A DNA stretch of 64,000 nucleotides from Microthrixaceae bacterium (GCA_023958095.1 JAMLGJ010000012.1:40040-104039), one strand, 5' to 3'. Counted from the stretch's first letter, positions 46,086 to 55,259 are shown. The notes: generated by a model not told the origin, from the sequence alone. A program made the numbers and translations.

Positions 46086-47609
46086 TCAGGCGGCACCCTT
46101 GCGGGACAGCACCGCCGGGACGGTTCGGGCGAGGATCCCGAGGTCGGTGAGGATCGACCAGTTGTCGATGTAGAAGAGGTCGAGGCGCTCGTACTCGCTG
46201 AAGCTGGTGTCGCTGCGGCCGTTGACCTGCCACATGCCGGTCAGTCCCGGCCGCACCCGCAGGCGGTGCCGGAGCTCGTCACTCCAGGCCTCGGCCTCAT
46301 TGGCCAGGGCGGGCCGGGGACCGACGAGGCTCATCTCGCCCTTGATGACGTTCCACAGCTGCGGGATCTCGTCGATGCTGAACTTGCGCAGCACCCGGCC
46401 GACACGGGTGACCCGTGGATCCTCCGACATCTTGAACAGCGGTCCGTCGGACTCGTTGGATTCCCGCAGGTCGTCCTTCATCGAGTCGGCCCCGACCACC
46501 ATCGTGCGGATCTTGTGCAGCTGGAAGGGACGTGCACGCCTTCCGAGTCGCGCCTGGGAGTAGAACACAGGGCCCTCGGTGTCGAGCTTCACCGCGATCA
46601 CCGACACGGCCAGCAGCGGCGCCAGCAGCACGAGCAGCGACACCGACACCACCAGGTCGAAGGCCCGCTTGGCGGTGGCGCGCCACCCACCGCGGTAGCC
46701 CCGGTCGATCGCCATCAGCGGGTACGGGCCGAGCGTGTGCACGTGGATCCGGTCGTTCGCGACCCCCGTGAACGCCGAAGTCATCTCAACCGCGATGTGC
46801 CGGTCCAGGAACGAACGCAGCAGGCCCGTGGGAGCCGTCGAGTCGAGCGAGGTCGCCGCTATGACGACGCATTCCACATCGAGGGAGGCGGCGGTGGCCG
46901 CCGGATTGGTGGTGACGTGCACCGGCAGACCCGAGAGAACCTCGGGCACGTTCTCCCTGGTCGAGATGAATCCGACGACGTTGCGTCCCAGCACCGGGTC
47001 CACGAGGGTCTCCGCGAGCGAGATCGCCTCGGCATTGGCCCCGAGAATCGCCACCGGGCGCAGGCCCACGCCACGGCGGCGGCGCCGGCGCACCACAGTT
47101 CGGATCAGCTGTCGCTCGACCAGCAGCACCGGGGCCAGGACGACCACCGCCACCACCACGGCCGTGCGGGGCAACTCGAGGTTGATCGGCCAGGCGAGGA
47201 GGATGAACGCCAGGGCGCCGAGGCCGACGCCGTTGACGACCCTGAGCACATCGGCGATGAATCGGCTGTCGTCGCGCTCTGCATACAGCCGCTGCCAGCG
47301 GAACACGAGGATCCACACCGGCAGTGAGGCCAGCGAGAACCAGACCAGCTCGCTGATCCTCCGGGTGGGCACGGGTTGGTGTCCGAGTGCCCAGACGGTG
47401 ATCCCCAACGCGAGGCTCGCCATCACGAGCAGCGCATCGACGGCCATCGCCACGTAGTGCTCCGTGCTGCGCGACGGGCCCCGGGAGGTCCCGCGCGCCG
47501 CGGCTATTCCAGCGGTCGTGGTCGACCGGCGCTCCGGACCCGAGTAGCCCGAGGAACCGCTGCGCCTCTCCAGCACCGGCGCATGCTCCTCACGAGCGTC
47601 CACGGTCAT
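46086..47609 (-). CDS. Polyprenyl-phosphate sugar-1-phosphate transferase (bacterial sugar transferase family)
   Basis: A 507-residue membrane enzyme of the WbaP/CpsE type that starts polysaccharide chains by moving a sugar-1-phosphate onto undecaprenyl phosphate. A disordered basic N-terminus is followed by about four transmembrane helices and a CoA-binding-like Rossmann segment (VAILGANAEAISLA). A fifth helix (SVSLLVLLAPLLAVSVI) leads to the catalytic domain with KLDTEGPVFYSQARLGR, FQLHKIRTM, KFSIDEIPQLWNV and LVGPRPALANE, all family hallmarks. The ATG at 47609 is preceded by a promoter about 60 bases upstream. It is separated from the main polysaccharide cluster by 10 kb and could initiate that glycan or another. 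Confidence 0.9.
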   Translation of the reverse strand: MTVDAREEHAPVLERRSGSSGYSGPERRSTTTAGIAAARGTSRGPSRSTEHYVAMAVDALLVMASLALGITVWALGHQPVPTRRISELVWFSLASLPVWILVFRWQRLYAERDDSRFIADVLRVVNGVGLGALAFILLAWPINLELPRTAVVVAVVVLAPVLLVERQLIRTVVRRRRRRGVGLRPVAILGANAEAISLAETLVDPVLGRNVVGFISTRENVPEVLSGLPVHVTTNPAATAASLDVECVVIAATSLDSTAPTGLLRSFLDRHIAVEMTSAFTGVANDRIHVHTLGPYPLMAIDRGYRGGWRATAKRAFDLVVSVSLLVLLAPLLAVSVIAVKLDTEGPVFYSQARLGRRARPFQLHKIRTMVVGADSMKDDLRESNESDGPLFKMSEDPRVTRVGRVLRKFSIDEIPQLWNVIKGEMSLVGPRPALANEAEAWSDELRHRLRVRPGLTGMWQVNGRSDTSFSEYERLDLFYIDNWSILTDLGILARTVPAVLSRKGAA

Positions 47610-47666
47610 CGCCTCTTTCGCGCCGCACTCACCATGTCCCATCTGCACTCCACCCGGCCTCGTGCC

Positions 47667-47695
47667 GTTCTACAGGCCATTGGACCGGCGGTCAA
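47667..47695 (-). promoter_or_regulatory. Promoter: TTGACC, 17-base spacer, TAGAAC
   Basis: Read on the minus strand, TTGACC (47690-47695) and TAGAAC (47667-47672) have ideal 17-base spacing and point into the sugar transferase gene, giving a leader of about 50 bases. Confidence 0.6.
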
Positions 47696-47805
47696 CCCTG
47701 CGTCAGGCTCTACCAGAGTTGCCCTGACACATGAAGTGTACGTGTGACTGAACGAGACCATGCGTGGCTGCAGGAAATGGGCCATATGGCACATTTCGGC
47801 TCCAC

Positions 47806-47825
47806 GAGCCCGCGCGCACGGGCTC
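47806..47825. terminator. GC-rich hairpin in the 47.61-47.88 kb gap
   Basis: GAGCCCG and CGGGCTC form a 7-bp perfect stem with a 6-base loop, 55 bases beyond the stop of the minus-strand gene ending at 47880. There is no T tract. The rest of this 270-base gap holds the sugar-transferase promoter and nothing else I recognise. Confidence 0.3.
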
Positions 47826-47879
47826 GATGGCTGGCGACCCGGCGATCGGGGTCGACCGGTGGCCCGGGACCCGACCGCT

Positions 47880-48743
47880 TCAGCCGGTCGCCCCCGAGAG
47901 CACGGCACGGGCCACGACGTCGGTTCCGAACGCGGTGAGCAACGCCAGGTAGAGCAGCCCGGTCGCCGCCATGACCGCCGAGTACTCCCGCTCGCGCAGC
48001 GCCAGCCTGGTGACCACGACCAGCACGATCGTGGTCAGCGCCGAGGCCAGCCAGAACCACCCGAGCATCCCGTTGTAGCCGTCGTCGATCGAACCGGCCA
48101 GCACCTGCACCATTCCGGGTGGCAACAGCAACAGGATCACCTCCACCGGCCAGAGCAGTCCGAGCCAGCGGACCAGCTCCAACAGCGGAGCCCGGGGCAG
48201 GCCGGGTTGGGTGAGGTACCAGTGACCGAGGAGCATGGCGTCGCTCACCGCCCCCAGGAAGGCCGCCCCGACCAGGGTCCGGGCGAGCGCCAGCCACACC
48301 GGGTCACCGGCAGCGAAGCCTCCGGCCACGAGGCCCAGAAGCCCGATCGCAGGTGCCACGAGGTCGAGGCGCGGGTCGAACTCGCCCACCGACTCGTCGA
48401 AGGTCTCGACCTCGCGCTCGATCCCGGTCATTGCCTCCACCCGGGCGGAACGCACCCGCACCCGCTGTCTCTGCAGCTCCACCCCCGCAGCCCTGTGCCG
48501 GTAGGACACCCAGAGCACTGCCGCGCATGCGAGCGCCACACCGATCGCACTCAGGTCCCTGAGTGGCACCGGGTCATAGCGGAACCCGACCACTGCGGCA
48601 CCGATCGCGATCACGCCGAAGACGATCCGCAGCATCCAGCCGTATCCGAGGGAGACCTCCCTGCGCCGGGTCGTGACCCAACCGAACGCGAGTCCGCCGG
48701 TGGCCCACTGCAACAGGAACGTGGCAGCGTCGAACTCGATCAT
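47880..48743 (-). CDS. Polytopic membrane protein of unknown function
   Basis: A 287-residue protein with about eight hydrophobic helices and one charged cytosolic stretch (about residues 85-128, VRVRSARVEAMTGIEREVE). A distinctive motif is LLGHWYLTQPGLPRAPLLEL near residue 180. No transporter or enzyme signature is recognised. The ATG at 48743 overlaps the stop of the upstream serine-hydrolase-fold gene as ATGA, so the two are translationally coupled and may work together. Earlier in-frame starts would run through that gene and are rejected. Confidence 0.62.
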   Translation of the reverse strand: MIEFDAATFLLQWATGGLAFGWVTTRRREVSLGYGWMLRIVFGVIAIGAAVVGFRYDPVPLRDLSAIGVALACAAVLWVSYRHRAAGVELQRQRVRVRSARVEAMTGIEREVETFDESVGEFDPRLDLVAPAIGLLGLVAGGFAAGDPVWLALARTLVGAAFLGAVSDAMLLGHWYLTQPGLPRAPLLELVRWLGLLWPVEVILLLLPPGMVQVLAGSIDDGYNGMLGWFWLASALTTIVLVVVTRLALREREYSAVMAATGLLYLALLTAFGTDVVARAVLSGATG

Positions 48744-49879
48744 CCGAGCTGGTCCACACCCCTGTAGATGGAGTCGACCAGGTTGACCCGCCTGAACGAC
48801 AGGGCCGTGTCGGCATCCAGTCCCGCGTTGAACAGCACCGCTGCCACGAGGTCCCGTTCCGGGTCCGCCATGGCGAAGCTCGTACCGCCCTGGCCGGCGT
48901 GGCCGAACGCAGAGGGTGATGGCGCCTGGCCGAACTCGTGCGATGACAGCGGGGTCATGAACCCGAGCCCGAACCCGGCCGGGCGGCCGAGGGTGACGTC
49001 CTCGCTCAGGGGCAGGCGGGCCGTGACCGCATCGGCGAGGAGGTCGGCGCCGACCACCCGCCCCGCACCCGCCAGGTCCCCGAGCAACCCGCGGTAGAAC
49101 GCTGCCATGGCACCCATCGTCCCGTAGCTGCCGAAGGCGGGGTTCCATTCGCAGGCCGTTTCGGAGCCCACCTCGGCCAGCAACGGCACCGGCGCCTCGA
49201 GGGTCAGGTCGAAGGTGACCGAGATGCGCCCGCGCAGCTCCTGGAACGTCGCAGGGTCGAAGCGCACGACCAGGTCTTCCGGCGGGATCCCGTAGGGGCG
49301 CAGGACCCGTTCGGTCACGAACTCGCCGTAGGGGGCCTCACCGATCTCCTCCAGCACCTTGCCGAGCAGGTACCAGCCACCGAACTCCCCATAGGAGCGG
49401 TCGATGCCGAATCGCCACCCGACCGGGGGTGGACTGGCCTGCAACCAGGGTTCCCTCAGCGACTCGGGCAGAACGCGCGCGGTGACGGTGTCGACCGTGT
49501 GCAACCCGGCGGTGTGTGCGAGCACCTCCTCCACCGTGCGGTCCGCGATCCACGGCGTGTCGAGCCCCGGCACCACGTCCCTCAGGCGGTCGTCCATGCT
49601 GAGCTCGCCGTCCTCCACCAACACCAGCACCGCCACCGCCACGAGCGGCTTCGCAGTGCAGTAGAGGGCGCTGAGGGTGTCGGTGCGGAAGGGTTCGTGC
49701 AGGTGGGTCCTGCCGACCGCCGCGTCCAGCACCCGCTCCCCGCGGAGGTCCACCACGAGCTGCGCAGCGGTGTGGAACAGCCCCTCTGCCGCCTCGGCCT
49801 CGATGCGCCCGAGCAGCTCGCGGAACGGCTCCGCAACCACCTGTGATGCCGTGTCGCCCACACTCGCTCCTGTGTCCAT
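48740..49879 (-). CDS. Beta-lactamase/serine-hydrolase-fold protein with Cys at the nucleophile position
   Basis: A 379-residue member of the class C beta-lactamase / EstB-like family. The motif expected as SxxK reads YCTAKPLVAVAVL, with Cys74 (codon TGC) in place of Ser and Lys77 conserved. The second motif is DRSYGEFGG, with Tyr kept but YxN replaced by YGE, and the third is GHAGQGGTSF (HxG). The rest of the fold, including LAHTAGLHTVDT and NPAFGSYGTMGAM, looks intact, so this is a natural variant rather than a wreck. ATG 49879 has TAGTCT ten bases upstream. Activity could be thiol-based hydrolysis or transfer, or lost. Confidence 0.85.
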   Translation of the reverse strand: MDTGASVGDTASQVVAEPFRELLGRIEAEAAEGLFHTAAQLVVDLRGERVLDAAVGRTHLHEPFRTDTLSALYCTAKPLVAVAVLVLVEDGELSMDDRLRDVVPGLDTPWIADRTVEEVLAHTAGLHTVDTVTARVLPESLREPWLQASPPPVGWRFGIDRSYGEFGGWYLLGKVLEEIGEAPYGEFVTERVLRPYGIPPEDLVVRFDPATFQELRGRISVTFDLTLEAPVPLLAEVGSETACEWNPAFGSYGTMGAMAAFYRGLLGDLAGAGRVVGADLLADAVTARLPLSEDVTLGRPAGFGLGFMTPLSSHEFGQAPSPSAFGHAGQGGTSFAMADPERDLVAAVLFNAGLDADTALSFRRVNLVDSIYRGVDQLG

Positions 49880-49889
49880 TGCGCTGGGC

Positions 49890-49895
49890 AGACTA
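49890..49895 (-). promoter_or_regulatory. -10 box candidate (TAGTCT)
   Basis: TAGTCT lies ten bases before ATG 49879 on the minus strand, giving a predicted leader of only about three bases. Confidence 0.35.
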
Positions 49896-49913
49896 CCCCT
49901 GGACCCTCTCGAC

Positions 49914-51155
49914 TCAGCTGCCGAGCAACGAGCGCGCGATCTGCGACACCTGGATCTCGTCAGTGCCGGCATAGATCTGCAGCACCTTGGCGTCGCGGGC
50001 GAGTTGTTCGACCTCGAACTCCGCCATGTAGCCGTTGCCACCGAAGAGCTGCACCGCCTCCATGGCGACCTCGGTCGCGGTCTGCGCCGCGTAGAGCTTC
50101 GCTGCGGACGCCTCGGCGAAGTCGATCGCCTCCCCCTCGGCTGCCATCTCGATGTGACGGAACACCAGGTTCTGCAGGTTCATGCGAGCCACCTCCATCC
50201 TGGCCAGCTTGAGCTGGATCAGCTGGAACTGCCCGATGGGTTGGCCGAACTGCTCGCGCTCGCGCGCGTAGTCCAGGCTCAGCTCGAGGCAGCGGTCGAC
50301 GATGCCGAGGGCCATCGCCGCGACACCGGTGCGTTCGATCGAGAACGTGGCCTTGGAGGCCTCCTTGCCCCCGGAACCCTTGAAGGCCTCCTCGCTGCCA
50401 CCCAGCAGCCGGTCCCGCCCGACTCGCACGTCGTTCAGGTAGAGCATGCCGGTGGGACTCGAGTGGATGCCCATCTTCGTGAACGGCTTCGGCTGTTCGA
50501 GGCCCTCCATGCCCGAGTCCAGCACGAACTGCAGCACCGTGCGCTCCGCGGGCGGGTTGCCCTCGTCCAGCTTGCAGATGAACACGATCGTGTCCGCGTA
50601 GGGCCCGTTGGTGATGAAGGTCTTGGACCCGTTGAGCACGTACTCGTCGCCGTCGCGCCGTGCGGTCGACTTCATAGAACCGAAGGCGTCGGAGCCGGAG
50701 TCGGGTTCGGTGATCGCCCAGGCCCCGATCTTGTCCATGGTCAGCAGGTCGAGTCCCCAGCGTTCCTTCTGTTCGATCGTTCCCTTGGACATGACCGCGG
50801 AGGCGGTGAGCCCCATCGACACCCCCATCGCGGTGACCATCCCGGGACACACCCGGCACAACTCGATGATCGGGATGATCGAGAACGCCACCTGGTCCGC
50901 GCTGCGTCCCCCACGTCCCTCGCCACCCTCGGCCCGGTCCGCCCCGGCTTCGATGGCCCGTTCACGCTCGATGCGCTTCGCGAAGCTGTCGCGTGCCATG
51001 GCATCCATGCCGAAGGTCTTGAACATCTTGCGCAACAGGTCATAGGGCGGCATCTCGCCGAACTCGAGTTCCTCGCGGTGCGGGCGGATCTCGGAGTCCA
51101 CGAACTCGCGCACGGCGCTGCGGACCATCTCCTGTTCGTCACTCCAACGGATCAT
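49914..51155 (-). CDS. Acyl-CoA dehydrogenase
   Basis: A 413-residue FAD enzyme introducing the alpha-beta double bond into an acyl-CoA and passing electrons to ETF. Family signatures include AWAITEPDSGSDAFGSMKS (FAD and substrate-binding), GSKTFITNGPYAD, ERTGVAAMALGI, REQFGQPIGQFQLIQ and QLFGGNGYMAEFEVE. The C-terminal YAGTDEIQ contains the catalytic Glu. An inserted charged stretch (about residues 65-85, Gly/Arg/Glu-rich) is unusual. ATG 51155 has AGGAGG about five bases upstream. Chain-length specificity cannot be assigned. Confidence 0.93.
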   Translation of the reverse strand: MIRWSDEQEMVRSAVREFVDSEIRPHREELEFGEMPPYDLLRKMFKTFGMDAMARDSFAKRIERERAIEAGADRAEGGEGRGGRSADQVAFSIIPIIELCRVCPGMVTAMGVSMGLTASAVMSKGTIEQKERWGLDLLTMDKIGAWAITEPDSGSDAFGSMKSTARRDGDEYVLNGSKTFITNGPYADTIVFICKLDEGNPPAERTVLQFVLDSGMEGLEQPKPFTKMGIHSSPTGMLYLNDVRVGRDRLLGGSEEAFKGSGGKEASKATFSIERTGVAAMALGIVDRCLELSLDYAREREQFGQPIGQFQLIQLKLARMEVARMNLQNLVFRHIEMAAEGEAIDFAEASAAKLYAAQTATEVAMEAVQLFGGNGYMAEFEVEQLARDAKVLQIYAGTDEIQVSQIARSLLGS

Positions 51156-51191
51156 CTGTGCCTCCTGGGGCTCACTTGTCGTCGACCCGAC

Positions 51192-51953
51192 TCAGCGTGG
51201 GGTCGCATCGGTCGGTATGAACTGCGCGGCTTCGCCCCACCACCCGAGCTCCTCGGGCACCCTGGGCAGCGAACGGTAGATCTCCATGTACCGGGGTTGT
51301 TGGTAGATCCCGTGGAGCAGCAACAGCAACGTCCAGCGGGTCTCACCCACCGTCCCACCGTCCGCGATCGCCTCGAGGGAGCTGCGCTCGCCGGTGCGCA
51401 TCCGCAGGTAGTTGGCGAAGGAGACCCCGACGTGGATCTCCGGCGCACCGTGTGCCGGCTCACCGGACCGCGTGGGGAGCCACTCGTCGACCACCTTCGC
51501 CCACGGACGGCGTCCCTCCTCGTAGCGCACGTCGCAGAGCACGTCTCCCACCGGTGACGAGGCGATCTCGAAGCGGAGCCGGGCGGTGGCGTCCGGCACG
51601 TGGTCGAGCTCCTCGAAGCGTGGGTCGGGAAGGTCGTCGAGCGGCGGCATCGGCATCTCGGTGTCGCCGGTGCGGATCCGCGCCGAGGAGACCTGTGCAG
51701 CGGTGGTCGGGCCACGGTGGTACGGCTCGGTCGGTTCGCCGTGGGTGACCAGCGCCCAGGGGCCGGGCCCCGGGTCGAGGCTCCACTCGACGAGCCGGCC
51801 CTGCTCGAAGCGCTGCGTGTGATGCAGCACCCCCTCCGGCGTGATCGCGTCGTGGTGCACGGTGCCCGTGGCGTACTGCGGTGGAGCCCCGAGTGGCTCG
51901 GCGGACCCCTGTTCGCGGCGGTCGTGTTGAGGGTTGCGTGCCAGCAGGCCCAT
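51192..51953 (-). CDS. Hypothetical protein, weakly SCP2-like C-terminal region
   Basis: A 253-residue soluble protein without a confident family match. The C-terminal part IHVGVSFANYLRMRTGERS followed by EAIADGGTVG and LLLLLHGIYQQPRYM loosely resembles the SCP2 sterol-carrier pattern, but this is weak. The N-terminal half is Pro/Asp-rich with WSLDPGPGPWALVTHGEP. ATG 51953 has GGAG about eight bases upstream and lies four bases after the LipB-LipA stop. It sits between lipoate and acyl-CoA genes, so a lipid-related role is possible. Confidence 0.6.
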   Translation of the reverse strand: MGLLARNPQHDRREQGSAEPLGAPPQYATGTVHHDAITPEGVLHHTQRFEQGRLVEWSLDPGPGPWALVTHGEPTEPYHRGPTTAAQVSSARIRTGDTEMPMPPLDDLPDPRFEELDHVPDATARLRFEIASSPVGDVLCDVRYEEGRRPWAKVVDEWLPTRSGEPAHGAPEIHVGVSFANYLRMRTGERSSLEAIADGGTVGETRWTLLLLLHGIYQQPRYMEIYRSLPRVPEELGWWGEAAQFIPTDATPR

Positions 51954-51957
51954 CTTC

Positions 51958-53781
51958 TCAGCTCCGTGTTCCGGGGTTGCCGCAGCTGGGACCGAGTGCG
52001 GCCGCCGCGGTCTCTGCGTGGTAGCTGGAGCGTGTGAACGGCGATGACTCCACGTGGGCGATCCCCAGTGCCCGTCCGATTCGGGCGAACTCGTCGAACT
52101 CCCGGGGGGTCCACCAGCGGGACACGGGCAGGTGGTGGGCCGTGGGCCGCAGGTACTGTCCCATGGTCACGATCGACACACCCACGGCCGCGAGGTCGGC
52201 GAGGGTGCCCTCGACCTCCTCCGCGGTCTCACCCATCCCGAGCACCAGCCCCGACTTGGTCACGAGCCCCGCGTCGACCGAACGGGCGAGCACCGCCAGG
52301 GACCGTGCGTACCCGGCCGAGGGCCGAGCCGCACGCTGCAGACGGGGAACCGTCTCGACGTTGTGGTTGCACACGTCGGGCCGGGCATCGAAGATGATCC
52401 GAAGCGCATCCTCCCTGCCCCTGCAGTCGGAGATCAGCACCTCCACCGAGGTGCCCGGGGATCCACGTCGGATGGCGCGGACGGTCTCCGCCACCTGGGT
52501 GGCGCCCTCGTCGGGCAGGTCGTCACGTGCCACGGTGGTCACCACGGCGAACTCGAGCCCCATCCGCGAGACGGCCTCGGCCACACGGGCCGGTTCGTCG
52601 GGGTCGGGGGGTCGGGGCTTGCGGGTGTCCACGAGGCAGAAGCCACATGCGCGCGTGCAGCGTTCACCGTTGACCATGAACGTCGCGGTGCCGGCGGACC
52701 AGCACTCCGAGAGGTTGGGACACCCGGCCTCCTCGCACACGGTGACGAGGTCCAGGTCCGACAACGTCGAACGCAGGGACATCACGCTCGGGTCGTGGTG
52801 GACCCGGGCGCGCATCCACGGAGGCTTGCGCTCGGTGATGCGCACCGCCTGGGTCACCCCGGCCTCCTCGAGTCGTCCCTGCATGCGCAGCGAGGTCCCC
52901 TCGTGTGCGTTCTCCCCCGGCCCGTTCGGACCGGCGGCGCCCGCCGCAGGTGCCAGACCCCTGGAGAACGGGCTCAGGTCCGGCCCTCCCTGCGGTCCCG
53001 GGTCGGTGCCCCCCTCCGACGGGGAACGCCACACCGTGTCGCTGCGGTCGTGACGGCAGGGAGCCCAGTGCCCGACGAACGCGTCCACCACTGCATCGGC
53101 CACCTCCCGCAGTGACGCCGAGGAACCCTGGGCACGAACCGAGGTGACCCCTCCGTCGGTGATGCCGCAGGGCACGAAGTGCCTGAACATGGACAGGTCG
53201 GGATCGACGTTGACCGCGATGCCGTGGAGGGTGCGCCCGCGTTCGACCCTCACCCCGATGGCAGCGATCTTCTCGCGCCCCGCGACCCACACCCCGGGAT
53301 AGCCCTCCCGACGGGCAGCGACGATCCCGATGGAGGCGAGTGCTTCGATGAGCACCTGTTCGAGCAGCCCGACCCAGGCTCGGCCCACCGGCGCACCGCC
53401 CTCGGTCGCGGTGAGCCCTCTGTCATCGGCGAGCGCCACGAGGGGATAGGCCACCAGTTGGCCGGGCCCGTGGTAGGTGACGTCACCCCCACGGTCTGTC
53501 TCGACCACCACCGCGCCCAACGCGTCGGGGTCGGAGGGCACGTTGCGGCGATCCGCATTTCGGCCGAGGGTGTAGGTGTGGGGGTGCTCGAGCAGCAGGA
53601 GGTGGTCCTCGGGCGCAGCGGATCCCGGGCCGCGGGCGAGGCCCCTCCCGTGGATCCCCCGTTGCAGCGCCAGGGCTTCGTCGTACGCCACGCGCCCCAG
53701 CCAACGCGTCCTCAGCGGCGCGCCCGTGCCTGCCACCCCGGATCCCGGGATTGCGCGCTCGGCCGTGGTCGGGGCGACCAA
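51958..53781 (-). CDS. Fused octanoyltransferase (LipB) and lipoyl synthase (LipA)
   Basis: One 607-codon open frame encodes both enzymes of de novo lipoylation. LipB part (about residues 20-245): GGDVTYHGPGQLVAYPL with His104, GREKIAAIGV with catalytic Lys171, and FVPCGI with the thioester Cys205. A Gly/Pro-rich linker (about 245-300) follows. LipA part (about 300-607): auxiliary cluster C349-x4-C354-x5-C360, radical-SAM C375-x3-C379-x2-C382, and the C-terminal RSSYHA serine ligand. The LipB start is TTG 53781 or GTG 53733. An in-frame ATG at 52884 with AGGGGA upstream could also yield LipA alone. It follows the E2 gene and would lipoylate it. Confidence 0.92.
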   Translation of the reverse strand: MVAPTTAERAIPGSGVAGTGAPLRTRWLGRVAYDEALALQRGIHGRGLARGPGSAAPEDHLLLLEHPHTYTLGRNADRRNVPSDPDALGAVVVETDRGGDVTYHGPGQLVAYPLVALADDRGLTATEGGAPVGRAWVGLLEQVLIEALASIGIVAARREGYPGVWVAGREKIAAIGVRVERGRTLHGIAVNVDPDLSMFRHFVPCGITDGGVTSVRAQGSSASLREVADAVVDAFVGHWAPCRHDRSDTVWRSPSEGGTDPGPQGGPDLSPFSRGLAPAAGAAGPNGPGENAHEGTSLRMQGRLEEAGVTQAVRITERKPPWMRARVHHDPSVMSLRSTLSDLDLVTVCEEAGCPNLSECWSAGTATFMVNGERCTRACGFCLVDTRKPRPPDPDEPARVAEAVSRMGLEFAVVTTVARDDLPDEGATQVAETVRAIRRGSPGTSVEVLISDCRGREDALRIIFDARPDVCNHNVETVPRLQRAARPSAGYARSLAVLARSVDAGLVTKSGLVLGMGETAEEVEGTLADLAAVGVSIVTMGQYLRPTAHHLPVSRWWTPREFDEFARIGRALGIAHVESSPFTRSSYHAETAAAALGPSCGNPGTRS

Positions 53782-53782
53782 C

Positions 53783-55201
53783 TCAGAACTCGGTGTTCCA
53801 GTCGCGCGTCTGCATGATCTCGCGCACCTCGGAGAGGAACGAGGCCGCGTAGGCGCCGTCGAAGGCCCGGTGGTCCCACACCAGGGTGAGGTTCCCCACC
53901 GGGTGGATGGCTATCGCCTCACCACCCGACTCGTCGGTCACCACCACCGGCTTGCGGGACACCCCGTCGGTGCTGAGTATCGCCACCTGCGGTTGGTTGA
54001 TGATCGGAGCCACCATGAACGAGCCGTACGCCCCGGAGTTGGACAGCGTGAAGGTTCCACCGGTGAGTTCGTCGGGGCCGAGTTGCTTGTTGCGGGCGCG
54101 ACCGGCCAGATCCGAGATGTCGTCGGCTATCGCCCTGAGCCGCTTCTCGTGGGCATCGCGGACCACCGGGGCGAGCAGGCCCTGGAAGTCGAGGTCGACC
54201 GCGATGGCCATGTGCACCTCGCCGTGCAGGATGATCTCCCCGTCGCCCATCGAGGCGTTCATGTGCGGGTACTTCGCGAGCGCGTCGACCACGGCCCGTG
54301 TGATGAACGGAAGGTAGGTGAGCGAGAAGCCGTGCTCGGCCGCGAACTCCCCGCGGCGCGGCAGGCGAGCGGCCTCGATCGCCGAGTAGTCGACCTCCAC
54401 CATCGTGATCACGTGGGGCGAGGTGTCACGCGACTGCGACATCAGCTCACCGGTCATGCGCCGGATCCGGTTGAGCGGTTCCACCACGTCACCGCCGGCG
54501 GCACGTGGGGCGGCGGGAGCGGGCGAAGGACCAGGAGTTGCGGTCGGGCCCGGCCCGCTGGGCGATGCTGCCGGGGAGGGCGCGGCGGGGGCACGGGGTG
54601 GGGCCGGCGCAGGGGCGGGCTCCCGGACGGGTGCGGAGGCCGCGGCATCAACCGCGTCGAGCACGTCCTCGCGGGTGATGCGTCCTCCGATGCCGGTGCC
54701 GGTGATCGAGTCGACGTCCAGGCCGTGCTGTTCGACCAGGCGCCGCACCAGCGGCGACAACAGACGGCCTTCCGCGATGCTCGGCTCGGCCTGCCCCCGC
54801 GGTGCGGCACCGGTCGCAGCAGCTGCCGTCGGAGCCGCTGCAGGAGCGGGGGCCCGGGCCGGTTCGCTCGGAGGAGCTGCGGGTGCGGGTGCGGGTTCTG
54901 GTCGGGGAGCCGGTTCCGGTTCCGGTGCGGGTTCGGGTGCCGCGGGAGCCGAACCGGGAGCGGGTTGCCCCTCACCGAGCACGGCCAGCACGGTGCCGAC
55001 CTCGACGGTGTCGCCCTCCTCGACGCGCACCTCGGTGAGCACCCCGGAGGCCGGGGCGGGGACCTCGGTGTCGACCTTGTCGGTCGACACCTCGAAGAGG
55101 GGTTCGTCCTCGACGACGGTGTCACCCACCGACTTGAACCACCGTGTGATGGTCCCTTCGGTCACGGACTCGCCGAGTTGCGGTAGTACGACGTCGGGCA
55201 T
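53783..55201 (-). CDS. 2-oxoacid dehydrogenase E2 (dihydrolipoamide acyltransferase, succinyltransferase-like)
   Basis: A 472-residue E2 core subunit of a 2-oxoacid dehydrogenase complex. The N-terminal lipoyl domain (about residues 1-77) carries the lipoylation site FEVSTDKVDTEVP (Lys42). A long Pro/Ala linker leads to a peripheral subunit-binding domain (about 145-185, LSPLVRRLVEQHGLDVDSI). A second linker precedes the catalytic domain (about 235-472), with SPHVITMVEVDYSAIE and the His/Asp signature DHRAFDGA. ATG 55201 has GGAG six bases upstream. The adjacent E3 and lipoylation genes form one functional block. Pyruvate, 2-oxoglutarate or branched-chain specificity is not decided by sequence alone. 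Confidence 0.92.
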   Translation of the reverse strand: MPDVVLPQLGESVTEGTITRWFKSVGDTVVEDEPLFEVSTDKVDTEVPAPASGVLTEVRVEEGDTVEVGTVLAVLGEGQPAPGSAPAAPEPAPEPEPAPRPEPAPAPAAPPSEPARAPAPAAAPTAAAATGAAPRGQAEPSIAEGRLLSPLVRRLVEQHGLDVDSITGTGIGGRITREDVLDAVDAAASAPVREPAPAPAPPRAPAAPSPAASPSGPGPTATPGPSPAPAAPRAAGGDVVEPLNRIRRMTGELMSQSRDTSPHVITMVEVDYSAIEAARLPRRGEFAAEHGFSLTYLPFITRAVVDALAKYPHMNASMGDGEIILHGEVHMAIAVDLDFQGLLAPVVRDAHEKRLRAIADDISDLAGRARNKQLGPDELTGGTFTLSNSGAYGSFMVAPIINQPQVAILSTDGVSRKPVVVTDESGGEAIAIHPVGNLTLVWDHRAFDGAYAASFLSEVREIMQTRDWNTEF

Positions 55202-55259
55202 CAGGGCTCCTCGTGGAACGGGTTCGTTTGCATCTCGGTCATTGGCGCATCGCAGGAGG

